Shown here: one piece after another, positions 1 through 11,021 of the stretch
How positions within the stretch are numbered: position 1 is the stretch's first letter
Layout: every line of letters starts with the position of its first letter
Origin: Sipunculus nudus
Taxonomy: Eukaryota; Annelida; Sipuncula; Golfingiida; Sipunculidae
DNA: 64,000 bases
Direction of reading: 5' to 3'
NCBI GenBank assembly: GCA_026874595.1
Contig: CM049317.1
Span: 58,704,118 to 58,768,117, forward strand
The notes under the pieces: generated by a model
Seen by the model: only the letters and a program-made list of their open reading frames with translations
Told to the model about the DNA's origin: nothing
The model's database searches: none
Made by a program: the position numbers and the translations under genes

Positions 1-1268
1 GGGCTTTGTGTACCCAAAGGTACTTGTTAATTTTGAATTTTCGAATTTTCTCCTGAGTGTGATTATTTATGCAAAAATTAAGTACCACATCGGGTACATA
101 TAATAGTTTTAAATACGTGTCTTAAATTTTGGAATTTTTTATATCGAAAAACCTACCTAAAATCGGTGAGGTGTCAGAGCTCAATTTTTGTGTGACTTTT
201 CAGTGATCCGTACCACGTGACCCCAGTTATAATGTTCCTTTTACGTAGGTCTATTCGCAAAATTATTTTATGCAAAATTAAACTTTTAATGTCGGTACAG
301 CTTTGATGTCGGCAATTAATATAAATTACTTACGTTTCTTCCCAAAGTAGAAACTTCCAGTTATTTGCTGCGGGATGGATATAATCTTTCCCAGGTGTAG
401 CTTTTCAAATAATTAAAAGATTACATATTGATGTGAAGATTTTTCTCGGAGCCTCTTTTTAATCTCCTTCTGAAGAATCTACAATCTGAAGAAAAAACTC
501 GAAAGAGCAGAGGAACTTGACAATTTTCAAGGCAACATAAGATACGAAGAATTTACTGTGTTAAAGCCAGCTATTTTCTCACCGTTTCTGTAGAATTTAT
601 GTGATTTGTTGTTAAACTTTGCATACATATATTCATGAAATGTAGCTAATTCTTGTTCAGAAAAGTTCTTATTTCGCCTCTCTGGTGGATGTATGAACTT
701 GTTAATCAATAATATATCAGTAAACATTATACATGAGTCGTTGCTGACAAACAGAAAAATCATGTTACATAGGTGGTTGATTAAATTTGTGTGGAAGTTG
801 AAAGATAAAATTTATGAACAATGTCACATTGTTATAGCTTTGTCTTCTGGATAATGTAATAAACGTTGAAAACAGCGCGAACATTCACACCTGTAAAAGT
901 TTCAATACAGACAGATCCAAGGTAGGGAAAAGTGGATTATAAAATTGTTGACACTGTCGCAGTAAATAACCTGAAATAGGTCGCTTCACCTGAAGCTCAC
1001 CTGCTTAAATCTTACACGGCTGTCTATCGTTCATATTGAATTTTTGAAAATTGGACTTCGATAGCACGCATCTGCTAATGTTTATAGGCAAATACTTGAA
1101 CATATCTCAGGACAATGCAGACATAATGAAATGTTAATTCGCTTTGTTCGATCTGTAATTCGGCAGCACATCCAAGATTTCTGTCTTGCCGCGAATTTAA
1201 TTTCTGGCAATATTAGAATTTTATTGCACAAATCCTTTTATAAAAGCCAAACTTCACATAAATTTGAC
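1..1268. other. Non-coding stretch, no gene recognised
   Basis: AT-rich sequence with no recognisable gene or transposon protein. A 78-codon reading frame on the minus strand (527-763) has fairly ordinary amino-acid use but no domain I recognise and no convincing splice context, so it is not called as a gene. Confidence 0.4.
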
Positions 1269-1333
1269 GACAAGTGCTATTTGATAGGGTGAACGAATAG
1301 ACATAATATTGTCCCTAATTATGTCTCTTTAAG
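1269..1333 (+). repeat. Right-end relic of a TTAAAGGGAC-terminated MITE
   Basis: The stretch contains GAATAGACATAATATTG and ends in GTCTCTTTAA. It matches the right ends of the elements at 47811-48118 and 29834-30342 (GAATAGGTATAATATT then TGTCCCTTTAA; GAATAGGCATAGTATTG). The left end of this copy is not recognisable. The last four bases, TTAA (1330-1333), are also the first bases of the next element. Confidence 0.5.
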
Positions 1334-1411
1334 AGGGCCGCACACAGTGTTGACCGGACCGGATACAAGTCCGATGTCTTCTCGTCGGCTCTGTGTTTGG
1401 CCTACTTTCAG
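1330..1411. repeat. 82-bp palindromic mini-element with GGCCGCACAC ends
   Basis: It starts at a TTAA and reads inward GAGGGCCGCACACAG followed by GACCGGACCGGA. It ends with CGGCTCTGTGTTTGGCCTAC, the approximate reverse complement of the start. Both halves match the terminal inverted repeats of the larger element at 2364-3309, so this looks like two ends of that family with almost no interior. The right flank is TTTC rather than TTAA, so the second target copy is lost or mutated. Confidence 0.5.
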
Positions 1412-1584
1412 GGACGGCCGGACCGACGACATAGAAAGAGCCATCGCCATAGCACAGATGACTTAGTTAGCTGAGCTGGAAAAAAGTGGTCAATTTAGCT
1501 TTTTTTATTAAAGTGTGTAAGTTTTATAACTACTGAAACAAATTTCTCCTGGTATTAAGAGTAAAAAAAAAATCAGTTTCTTTT

Positions 1585-1735
1585 CAGAAGAATTACATCG
1601 CTGGGGGGGGGGATGACTGTGAATGTGCGGCAAGTATTACGCAATATTCCTGAAAGTGCTGTCGATTGGTTTGGTTTGAATTGTTAAATTATAGGTACCT
1701 TGAAATGCTATTTCGTAATTTTGCAATTTTTAGAT
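1585..1735 (+). repeat. Dispersed repeat C, copy 1
   Basis: Shares a stretch with 9300-9465: an ATTACATC word, a G-run followed by GATG, GCGGCAAGTAT, ACGCAAT, TCGATTGGTT, AAGGTACC, and finally TTTTGCAATTTT. It contains a 9-10 base G-run where the other copy has AGAGGGGGATG. Family unknown; no coding capacity visible. Confidence 0.5.
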
Positions 1736-2363
1736 ACTAAAAGCGTCCATTCTAGTGGTTTCGGGAATCATCAGTATACGTGAGTCTAATACTTTTATAA
1801 TTACCCCTGATTTTACCTCTCTCTGATTTTTTATCATTACAAAAAGGACTAATTTCCTGCGTTAACTTTCGGAAACTTTTTATAGAAAAAAAAGCCATCA
1901 ATGGTATGAAATTTATACATTATCGTCCTGTAATTGCGTTGGAATTTTGGGGTGTGACCATGTTTTAGGCGCGCAATATTCCGCTTTCATTGGTCGAGAT
2001 AGTGTCCGACCTTTGTCACATAACTGGCTGCTGTCGTCACCCGGCAAACCATTTTATATGAAAAATAGTGGTTAAGTATCAGTGCTTATGCAACGAATTT
2101 ATCGTACCACCGCCTAAAGGTGTGTCTCCTTCTATCTGAATAACCCTGCAGTCTAACGATAAAATTGACCTGGACTCTCTTAGCCCTGTGGGTTACACTC
2201 TTTAATCTCAACCTTGAAACCATCTTCCGTATGCCATATCTAGTTAAAAAGGCTGTTTTTACAACATCGTAATCTTAACATTGACTATTAGATAAACGAC
2301 CATACATGTAACAGTCTAAAGCATTGCCTGTCAGAATCGCCGATAGACGAGTTGACCAGGAGA

Positions 2364-3309
2364 TTAAAGTAGGCCGCACACAAAGCGGACGACACGAGAC
2401 GAGATCGGACCGGACTTGAATCCGGTCCGGTCCGCTCAGTTTGTGGCAGTTGGCGGACCGGACTGCCAGTCCGGGACCGCTCCGGACCCAGTCCTGAGCG
2501 ATCCTGACCATATCAAAATGTTTTGATATTTCAGGACTGGTCCTGAGTGGTCCGGTCCGGTCCGCTTGAGTCCGCTCTGTTTGCGGGGGTTTTAGGACTA
2601 GCTAGGATCGGGACTTTGTCATTGACCAATGAGAGCAGCTCTATGAATCACATGATAGACGTAAAAATCTGAAGATGGCGAATTAAGAGACGTTAAATAA
2701 CGTGCGTGACACATGGAGTTTGATGTACCTTTTAGTTATAAAGGGAAATACTTGCTAAAAAATAGTGTTGCTCACCACATCTATCATCTAAATACAGCAT
2801 AAAGGATTCACGTGTAATTGCAATTTAATATAAAAATAACAACCAAAGATATACTTCTGTTGATCATATTTCGAAAGTTAAGTATGATCAAAACAGTAGT
2901 ATTGTACATAAATATAGTTTCCTATTTATATACAGAAAACTAAATTTAGAGTGATGTAATACAAAGCAAATACGTCATAGCACAATACCATTGTTAATAT
3001 GTGTTTTATGATGACAGGTGAAGTTACCATAAATTGAATAGATTGTAGATATCCATGCAGGTTTATTTATAAATGGAAGTATATTACCTCAGAAAGAGAT
3101 GCCATAATTTTTGTATGTATGTATGTATATAATATAATATAATATAATATAAGAGTATCTTATTAAAAAATCCTATCCGATCCGCTCTGTGTGCGACCCC
3201 TCTAAGACCGGACCGGACTGGGAAAGATTGTGGCGGAGTCTACAGGATTTTCAGTCCTGTCTGGTCCGATCCGATCTCGTCTCGTCCGCTCTGTGTGCGG
3301 CCTGCTTAA
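2364..3309. mobile_element. TTAA-flanked inverted-repeat element (MITE family A)
   Basis: Bounded by TTAA at 2364-2367 and TTAA at 3306-3309. The left end reads AGTAGGCCGCACACAAAGCG and the right end, read inward on the minus strand, GCAGGCCGCACACAGAGCG. Both continue into GGACGA-ACGAGATCGGA, giving inverted repeats of about 40 bp followed by GGTCCG-rich sequence. The interior (about 2600-3170) is AT-rich and non-coding and includes a short TATAA run near 3128-3150. A second, partly decayed end (GCTCTGTGTGCGACCCCTCT) at about 3188-3207 suggests a nested or duplicated terminus. TTAA targets and terminal inverted repeats are features of the piggyBac superfamily, but no transposase is present, so that assignment is inference. 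Confidence 0.7.
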
Positions 3310-3389
3310 GATAGGTGGGGAACTGTCGGTTTTCGGTAGCGGCCTGTAGTTAAGCTTATGGAGCTTTCCAGATTTTCGCAGGCAGTCCC

Positions 3390-3668
3390 TCATTAGTGCC
3401 GCCGGGGGAAGTGGAAGTCTTAGCAGCCCGCACGGGAAAATAGCAGCTATTTGCTACCATAAAAAGTGTAAAGACAGCCGCCAGGGGGAGTGGATATGAG
3501 AGCGGGCAGACAGAGGGGCCCCCATGAACCGCACGCGCAAATATCAACTATTTGCTACCCAAAAAAATCGGGAGGGGGGTAAAATTTTTGGTGGCATCGC
3601 ATTAAGTGTTAAGACTGCCGCCGAGGGGAAGTGGACATTTGAGCGGCCTGCCACAGGGGCCCCATGTG
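3390..3668 (+). repeat. Short GC-rich repeat array
   Basis: Three related blocks share GCCGCC-GGGGGAAGTGGA, at about 3392-3430, 3464-3524 and 3606-3666. The last two are the best preserved, running from AAGTGT(T)AAGACTGCCGCC to CAGGGGCCCC(C)ATG. They are separated by CTATTTGCTACC words. The period between the last two blocks is about 142 bp. Confidence 0.55.
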
Positions 3669-4189
3669 TATCCGGGTTACAGGTTACACTAATATTTCAA
3701 TAAATCACGAAGAGACACATCGATAGAACCGACAACGGCGATGTAATCATGAAATAGAGAAGTGAAAAGCAAGTGCAGCTCAAATGAATCTGTGACTATA
3801 TATTATGAATATAATGATATAGAATTTCTGCGAGATTTTATAAATCTAGAATATTGCATCAATATTTGAAATCAGTACATTGGAATGAAATTTGGACAGT
3901 TCTGATCCTGGGAGTGTTAAATGTTCATCGAAATTAGAAATAATGCAAATCACAAAATATCAGTTATTGGAAAAAGTCCATGTTTCACAGATAAAGCATG
4001 TGAACAACCCCTCAATAAATGTGCAATATTGTATATGAACGGAAGATGCAGATTTTGTAAGAGAAGGGCGACAAAGGTTTGGAACAAGTGTTTATCAAAA
4101 TTAAATGTTGATATATCATATGTGATTATTTGAAAAAAATCAATGAAATGAAGCATATATTATGCCAGAATTATGACTATGATTAATCA
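3669..4189. other. Non-coding stretch between repeats
   Basis: AT-rich. A 70-codon plus-strand frame at 3921-4133 and its mirror on the minus strand show no known domain and no splice context. No feature is called here. Confidence 0.35.
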
Positions 4190-4257
4190 GTAACAAGCAC
4201 TTGCCATCTCGCAGGTCTGTTTTGCTACCGTGCCCATTATGCTTTGCGGTCGCTAGA
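4190..4257 (+). repeat. Left fragment of the GCTACC satellite, split off by a LINE
   Basis: CTCGCAGGTCTGTTTTGCTACC and TGCTTTGCGGTCGCTAGA match the satellite units at 6951-7690 (CGCGCAGATCTGTTTGCTAC, TTTGCGATCGCAGA). The fragment ends exactly where the poly-T (minus-strand poly-A) of the LINE begins, so the LINE appears to have inserted within an existing array. Confidence 0.6.
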
Positions 4258-6950
4258 TTTTTTTTAATGAATTTTTATTTCCAAAAACAATACATAGACT
4301 AGGAAAATCTTCCTATATGTTGTCCTGTACACCTGTATGTTCGAAACTACAAAATACATCGTTACATGAGTATACTAATGTATACTACTATTTATATACA
4401 AATATACATAGAAGTTAAGATAAAAACAAGCTTTATACACTTACATGACTGTTTGTGTAAATAATATGTTATACTTCTCTAATTAGTTTAACAAAATGTT
4501 ATACCTGAATAGAGTGCCACCTGTCATGGAAAAGATATGTGTTTCCTTTTCGCACAAATATATTGAATTAAATATTTCGAATATTATTCAAGTATTTTTT
4601 TAATCTGTCAAATGATAGATTTTGATTCTGTTGCCTGCTTTGATAAATGTAACACTTGGTTCAGATAATGAATAAATTGATACTAACACCAAAATTAGGA
4701 TTCCCCAAGAGTACATCATTTTTGTCCAGAATATGATTTTGCTCAGATTCTGAATAAAAAGGTATTGATTTCTACCAAATGTGTTGAACACATAAACAAG
4801 ACCAGTAAAGATGCTCACCAGTCTCAGTCTCCAGTTACAAAATGTACAGAGATTATTATCTGTTATTCCCCATATGATTAACCAATAATTATTAGCTGAA
4901 ATATTGTGCAATATTTTAAACTGAAAACATCTGGTTTTAGTATCTATACAAACTTTGAAAGCTAGCTGAAAGACTTTCTCCCAGTCAATATTTTCTAAAT
5001 TACATGTATCACAACAGCTGAAAATTCGTCGAAAATGTGTTTACATTTTGAATCTACTAAACTGACCAATATTTCATAAATCTTTTTTGAATTACAGGAA
5101 TTCAGATCTAATACTTTACCATTATCAAGTTCACCTAAAGTAAAACTAGGAATTTCTGCCGTTGAGTTAATCCTCTCTTTTTCTAGATACATACATGAAC
5201 TTTTTTACTTTTTTAACAATTGCTCTCCATTTTATATACTCTTACAATTTAACACCCCTATTCTGCCGTGTGGTGAAGGGCACGACATTTCCATTAATAT
5301 CAAATGCATCTTTAACATAAATCAGTCCTGCCTCGTACAAACTCTTATTGAAATAAACTTTGCTGGATGAGCCTATATTCTCATTAAACCAAATAACTTG
5401 ATGCATGAAGCTTCTCTTGTATCGAACTTTATTCCAGGCTTTTCAGGAACTATATAGAATATATTTACATTGAGCATTGAGATAAATTCATTCCTACATT
5501 CACATTTAAACAAAAGGCTCAGACCCATTCCATTATCTTTAAATATCTTATCCCAAATAATCATCAGCTAGTTTTCCAGATCTGGGCAGCTATTTTCATC
5601 TACCTTATTTTCTAATCAAAATTCAGATGGACAGCTTTTTCTACATTACAGATAAAATATATACCTTATATTTAATACTATCTTCTGGCCATTTTATAGG
5701 TAAGGGTTTTATGAGTTCATTTCTTTTTGAGCATATCCACATTGCTTCTGTTTTATTAATAATCAATTTTAATCCTGTTATCTTTCTTAATTTGTCTGCT
5801 TCTCTTAATAGTTTTTTGCCGATTCAATATTTTTCACTTCTGCTGTTATATCATCAGCGAATAACATCAGCTTTATTTCTTGACCATAAATATCTACTCC
5901 TATAATTTTTTTTATTTTTTTTTTCTGATCTTTATTGCTAAAAGTTCCATGCACAGAATAAAAAGATACGGGGATAATGGATCGCCTTGGCGCACTCCTC
6001 TCTTTACAGAAACATATTGGGAAGTTGTTCCATTATTAATGACACAGCAGCTTATATTGCTATATAGAGTTTTTATCCAGGTAATGAAGGATGCTGCAAA
6101 ATTGAAAAAAAAATTAATACATAAATTAAAAAAGGCCATTCAAAGCTGTCAAAAGCTTTCTCATAATCTAATGCAAGAATTGGGCCTTCGATCCTATGTT
6201 CTCCTGTATGTAAAATTACTTCATTTAGTATCCTGATACTAGTAAATATATCCCTTCCTTTTACATAACCTGTTTGATTCAAATAATTCAATTTGGAATA
6301 ACCTTTTGCAAATTGAGAGACAATGCTTTTGCTCCAATTTTGTAATCCACATTTAGTAGTGAGATTGGTCTCCAATTATGTATCTTTGTGCGGTCTTTAT
6401 TTTTATCAATCATAGTAATAATAGCTTGTCTCTGCGAGGCTAATAGTTCACCAATTTGTCTTGAATAATTAAAACAATCCGCTAAGTATTTCCAAAAGAT
6501 ATGCCAAATTTTTTTGTAGAATTCAGCATTAATGTCATCATTACCTGAGCTTTTATTTGTTTTCATTAACAACAGTGCTTTATAGCATTCTTCTTGGGTT
6601 AGTTTACCATCACACTGACTCAGATCTTCATAATTCAGGATCGTTTATTATCATTATTCATATAATTTTGTATTGGTGATTCATGTTCATTCAATGTGGA
6701 TGAATATAATTTTTCATAATAATTGTAAGTCTGATGTAAAATGTCATTATCATTAACAACAATCCCTCCATCTTCCAAAATTAATTTCTTTATGGTCTTT
6801 TTAGCGGAGTTCCTTTTTTCTAGATTAAAAAAAAAATATTTATTATTTTTCTCCCTTAATTCATGCCACCTTTTTTTGGATCTTAATATTGTTCCTTCTA
6901 ATTTTTTATTTTCAATTATTTCTAATTCTTGTTTTTTTCTCATCTATTTC
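4258..6950 (-). mobile_element. 5'-truncated, decayed Tx1/L1-like LINE
   Basis: A non-LTR retrotransposon copy, read on the minus strand from about 6950 down to its poly-A (plus-strand T-run 4258-4265), with AATAAA (plus TTTATT 4274-4279) just before the tail. Only the second half of the ORF2-type polyprotein remains. In order: the linker upstream of reverse transcriptase (6943-6635), early RT motifs (6572-6288, with SSGNDDINAEFYKKIW and NWRPISLLN), the catalytic block DYEKAFDSFEW (about 6150-6180), RQGDPLSPYLFI (about 5970), FADD (5850-5861), and a C-terminal part with a Cys-rich segment (about 4850-4870). The endonuclease half is absent. Many frameshifts and stops separate these blocks, so no functional protein can be made. 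The motifs resemble the Tx1/L1 clade; the clade call is from memory of family motifs. Confidence 0.85.
5912..6943 (-). pseudogene. Reverse transcriptase fragment of the first LINE
   Basis: Three overlapping reading frames on the minus strand together cover the fingers and palm of a reverse transcriptase. They carry SSGNDDINAEFYKKIW with NWRPISLLN (6572-6288), then TGYVKGRDI and ALDYEKAFDSFEW (6375-6073), then NNGTTSQYVSVKRGVRQGDP (6139-5912). The frame changes between blocks and again before the FADD box at 5850-5861. The first catalytic Asp (DYEKAFD) and both Asp of FADD are still encoded, but in different frames. This is a dead copy. Confidence 0.8.
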
Positions 6951-7690
6951 ACCAACAGTAGCAGATTTTGCGATCGCAGATTCATAGTCCCCATTGATAG
7001 CAACTTGCTACCGCGCAGATGTGTTTGCTACCACGCACATTGTGCACTGCGATCAAAGCTAAATATGAACCAAGGCATTTGCCACCGCGCAGATCTGTTT
7101 GTTACTTTGCGACAGTTAATTGCTACCGCTCATATTGCTTTGAGTGGTCTTGTCCGAGCGACCTCTGGCAAAAAAAAAGGCTTGCACTGCGTCAATAGTA
7201 GCAGACTTTGCGATCGCAAAGACATAGTCCTCATGGATAGCAGGTGAGAGCATCTTGCTACCGCGCAGGTGTGTTTGCAACCGCGCACATTGTGCATCGC
7301 GATCGCAGCTAAATATGACCCATGGCATTTGCTACTGCGCAGATCTGTTTGCTACTTTGCGACAGTTAATTGCTACCGCTCATATTGCTTTGAGTGGTCT
7401 TGTCCGAGCGACCTCTGGCAGCAAAGACTTGCACTACGTCAATAATAGCAGATTTTGCGACCACAAATTCATAGCCCCCATGATAGCAATGACAGTCACT
7501 TGCTACCGCGCAGGTCTGATTTCCTACCGCACACTTTGCACATATGAGCCGGTCTGTGTATAGCCCCCATGGGTAGCAATGACAGCCATTTGCTACCGAG
7601 AAGGTCTGATTTGCTACCACGTACTTTGCGCATATGAGCCGGTCTGTGTCAGATGGTAGCAAGTCCAGTGGCTGCTCATCTCGCGATGTG
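6951..7690 (+). repeat. GCTACC satellite array, unit about 248 bp
   Basis: Two full units begin at CTTGCTACCGCGCAG (7004 and 7254; spacing 250 bp), and a third begins at 7499 (spacing 245 bp). Each unit contains TTTGCGATCGCA, TTTGCTAC words, GACAGTTAATTGCTACCGCT, and GTGGTCTTGTCCGAGCGACC. After 7486 the array switches to a shorter 90-bp unit (GCAATGACAG at 7486 and 7576) that ends CATATGAGCCGGTCTGTGT. A partial unit precedes the first full one, directly after the LINE. Several spurious reading frames come from this array. Confidence 0.8.
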
Positions 7691-8876
7691 GCAAGCTATG
7701 CACAAGGGTAGCTAATGCTAATGTACGACTGTTTTTTGCTAAAAAAAAATAATGAAAAACCGATATATTTGTGTGCATCCTTGACGAGCCCCTTCTTATA
7801 TTTGTCACGTCACACACGCAGCAGACATATATTCCCGAGTTCTTACACTATAAAAAGTCCTAAATACCACTCGTTCTCTGAATTTAAAAACACAAGTTTA
7901 TTCTGGTAACATCCAAATATTTGCCACCGTCGTCGTTGACTGGCTCCATTCTAACAATAATAACAACTTCATCAAAGAACAAGTCTTTTAACGCCCTGCT
8001 GGCTGTAACTATATGTACTGTCTCCAGGACTAACAATTTCCTGGCAGAATTTATAACTTCAGCCCGCTCGGTATACACCTAATCTGTCATTGATATAACA
8101 AGACCCGGCAGAAGTTATAGCTAGCTCCAAAACTCATTCCCTAACTAACCAAAACTTCTAGAAGTCTCCAGAATGTTAAGGTCTTTTCTTGTCAAGGCAG
8201 GCACGTACAGGATTTTCTGGAATTTATCTATTGGAAATAACACATTGCCTGAATTCTCTAGAACCTTCTTTCATCTAATAATAATTCATGATACAGTAAT
8301 GTAAGTATTTGCTTACATAATTAACAAAATACTATTGAATTATCCACAAGCCTCCTTGGAACTGATGTAAACAATCTGGATGACAACAACAACATACAAC
8401 TTTACCAAATATTATCAACTCCATCTCTCTGGCTACACTTTGTGATTTGATGTTCCAAATTAATGTAAACTGACCTGTTAATGTACCGCATAAATTATGT
8501 TTTCCCGAACTAATTTCTTTAATTTGTGAAATTCATTTGGCATACACTGGACGGGTAGCACATTTGTGTCAGAACGAAAAGACAATTATAAGCATTAGTC
8601 TGGTCAACATATGTTAAGTTTTAGTGGGATAAAAGACCCACCGGTAAACAATCTTAACATATTTGACATGTTGGGTGGAAAGAAGAAAATATATTACTGG
8701 TTATTATTTTCCTGAAAAACGTTAAAATGTAATATAAGTACAAATGCTTGTGACAATATCACGCCATTTGTATGAATAAACAATGACAGTGATGACGCCA
8801 CTGAGGACGATACACGTTAAAAGCACCTTTAGCAACTTCAACAATGGTCGAGAACTTCCGACCTCTCAATGGTGAT
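7691..8876. other. Non-coding stretch
   Basis: No gene recognised. There is a TATAAAA word at about 7850, and the TTCTAGAAGTCTCCAGAA-like block near 8155-8175 faintly resembles AACTCTAGAAAAATTC at about 58326-58342. An LTR-like origin is possible but unsupported. Confidence 0.3.
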
Positions 8877-8970
8877 CCCTGATGTACAGACATTTTGTCC
8901 CTCGTTAGTGACACCATAAATCATGGAAACAAAGACAAGTCGACCAGGCCGCAGGTGGATGGTATTTATC
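8877..8970 (+). repeat. Direct repeat D1, copy 1
   Basis: Shares CC-GATG-ACAGA, TC-CTCGTTA-TGACAC, ATCATGGAA, GACAAGTC-ACCAGGCCGCA and GGTATTTAT with 9468-9571, about 590 bp away in the same orientation. Confidence 0.55.
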
Positions 8971-9076
8971 TCACCTATATAGGTTAAGGTTTATTATTAT
9001 AAAACGAATCTACATTGTAAAAACTTTTGAACACACTTTAAGTGAAAAAGTGCTATATTTATATGGTAGTATAAAA

Positions 9077-9077
<1 letters not shown>

Positions 9078-9116
<39 letters not shown>
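9078..9116 (+). repeat. (TAA)n microsatellite
   Basis: About 13 uninterrupted TAA units. Confidence 0.95.
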
Positions 9117-9117
<1 letters not shown>

Positions 9118-9299
9118 TATAAACAACTTTAGAGGTGCTGAAATCTGTGTTTTTAACTCCCATCTCGGAGAATTTAGACGAGCTAAAAAGAGGTAAATTA
9201 AATTTTTATAAGATTAAGAATAGGCAAGTTTCATATCTACTAAAAGAAATTGATCCTAGTATTAAGAATTAGAAATATTCCAGAGTTCTTTAACTGAAC

Positions 9300-9465
9300 A
9301 ATTACATCACTCAGAGGGGGATGCCTATGTATTTGCGGCAAGTATGACGCAATCGTCTTGAAAATCTATCGATTGGTTAAAAATGTTACATTCAAGGTAC
9401 CCTTAACATTAGTGTCTAATTCATTTCCCTAATTAAAAGCTGTTAAGAAATTTTGCAATTTTCGG
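9300..9465 (+). repeat. Dispersed repeat C, copy 2
   Basis: Diverged copy of 1585-1735 (GCGGCAAGTATGACGCAAT, ATCGATTGGTT, AAGGTACC, TTTTGCAATTTT). It lies directly before copy 2 of the direct repeat D1. Confidence 0.5.
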
Positions 9466-9467
9466 GA

Positions 9468-9571
9468 TCCCCGATGCACAGAAAATGGTCACTCGTTATT
9501 GACACAATATACTAGTATCATGGAATCATACACAGACAAGTCAACCAGGCCGCAAGGTGAATGGTATTTAT
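9468..9571 (+). repeat. Direct repeat D1, copy 2
   Basis: See 8877-8970. This copy has a short insertion (ACTAGTATC) before ATCATGGAA. Confidence 0.55.
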
Positions 9572-11010
9572 TTAATGATGAGGTATACAATGCAAGATAG
9601 AGAGGAGTAGTGGAATGGTTTTCAAGTGAATTACAGTGGTAATCTTATTATCCTATATTATGATACTTCCTCGCATCCCCCCCCACCCCATTCTCATTTT
9701 TATTTCATGAGATATCTTTGCAAGAAATTAAAAAAAAAAGACACTATTTCCCAACAACTGATGTTTTATAAAATCAAATCTAGAACTAGTCAACTATACA
9801 TCTCTTCTGGATTATTGAAGTGGTCGTGCAAATTGGATGGCCATACCGCACTAGCCGGCGAGTCATTGTTAAATGAACAATATGTCAATTCTGTTATCCC
9901 TGGTCTCTTTTTTGCTTTTATGTCTAGACGCCATCGTACTTGTCTTTCGGTTATTTTTGCCTCAATTCAGAAGCACCATAAGCCCGCCCCAGTCGCCAGA
10001 ATAAAGCGGATATAATAAAGAAAACTTCCGTTTTGTATCCCGTTTTACTACTTACGTAAATGTGACTAATGAGAACATCATACTACAATATTAATTAGCA
10101 AGCCATTAAATTAGCCCATAACATAACTTCTGGCCAAACTGCGGGATGTGTATATTCCAAATGATCCTGCCGACTGTATTCCTGTCACGCGTAGCACCTG
10201 CAAAACTATATACGAATGTTATTAGTCCAAGAGTATTAGGTTTAACCTTTAAATAGCTGATAAAAGCTGATTTTATTATCAGGATTGGTAAAGAAAAAGG
10301 TGTTAAATCACATGCTGCAAGTCCCCGAGAATTCTCCGCTTTTCAACATTTTTTTATAAGTTGGCTTAAGCACAAAGTATAAGTACAAGTAAAGTGTTGT
10401 AACACATGTTTTAAGGTACATGAAATCTACTTAAATGTTTATCTGGAGGTTTCGAAACTTAAAAGTATCCATAACAAAGAAAGGGTCCAAAATGGCGTCC
10501 AAAACGGCCGTCATTTTCAAATTTCTCATAACTTTTCTTCCACACAAGCTGTATCATAGAAAACTATTATAATACAAATAAAGTGTCTGGTCTTTTGTTT
10601 TCGGGTTCAAGGAATCTAATAAAATAAGAGAGTTCAAAGAGCACAAAAGTCACAAACTAAGATGACACCCGACATAGAATCCACAATATCCACCATTGTC
10701 GAACTTTTAACAACAGTTTTGCTTCTAAACAAAAGAGACATGCACAAAACATGTAAATGTCCGAGAAATCGTATAAGACTTACATTTATATTTAAAACTC
10801 GTTTAAAAGGAAACTTATTATAAATGTTGAAAATTTGGAGTCAGTTTGAACGCCATGTTGATTTTGTAGGGAGCATAGGGGAGGTTTTTGGATATTTAGT
10901 ATGTGAATCTACACATATTTCTGAACATATCCTGATAAATATTCAGCTTGTTAACAGCATCTTTCAGATTTGGGGTCAAAATGAGCTACTGTTTTTGGCC
11001 TGTTAACCAT
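9572..11010. other. Non-coding stretch
   Basis: A 129-codon plus-strand frame (9626-10015) has a C-run, a K-run and no recognisable domain; it is probably chance. An AAAATGGCGTCCAAAACGGCC block at about 10489-10509 is a weak match to the AAGATGGC-containing repeat at 46190-46640. Nothing else is recognised. Confidence 0.35.
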
Positions 11011-11021
11011 TCTGGGAATTG
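11011..11021 (+). repeat. Target-site duplication, left copy
   Basis: TCTGGGAATTG, immediately outside the poly-T of the second LINE. It matches 13738-13748 (TCTGGGCATTG) with one mismatch. Confidence 0.75.

Noticed and set aside
6741-7563. Plus-strand frames of 100-170 codons
   Set aside because: They run antisense over a LINE reverse transcriptase and through the GCTACC satellite, so they are shadows of repeats.
6951-7690. CRISPR array
   Set aside because: Units are 245-250 bp with homologous, not unique, intervals, in an animal genome context.
9626-10015. 129-codon reading frame
   Set aside because: Low-complexity start, no domain, no splice or start context; likely chance.
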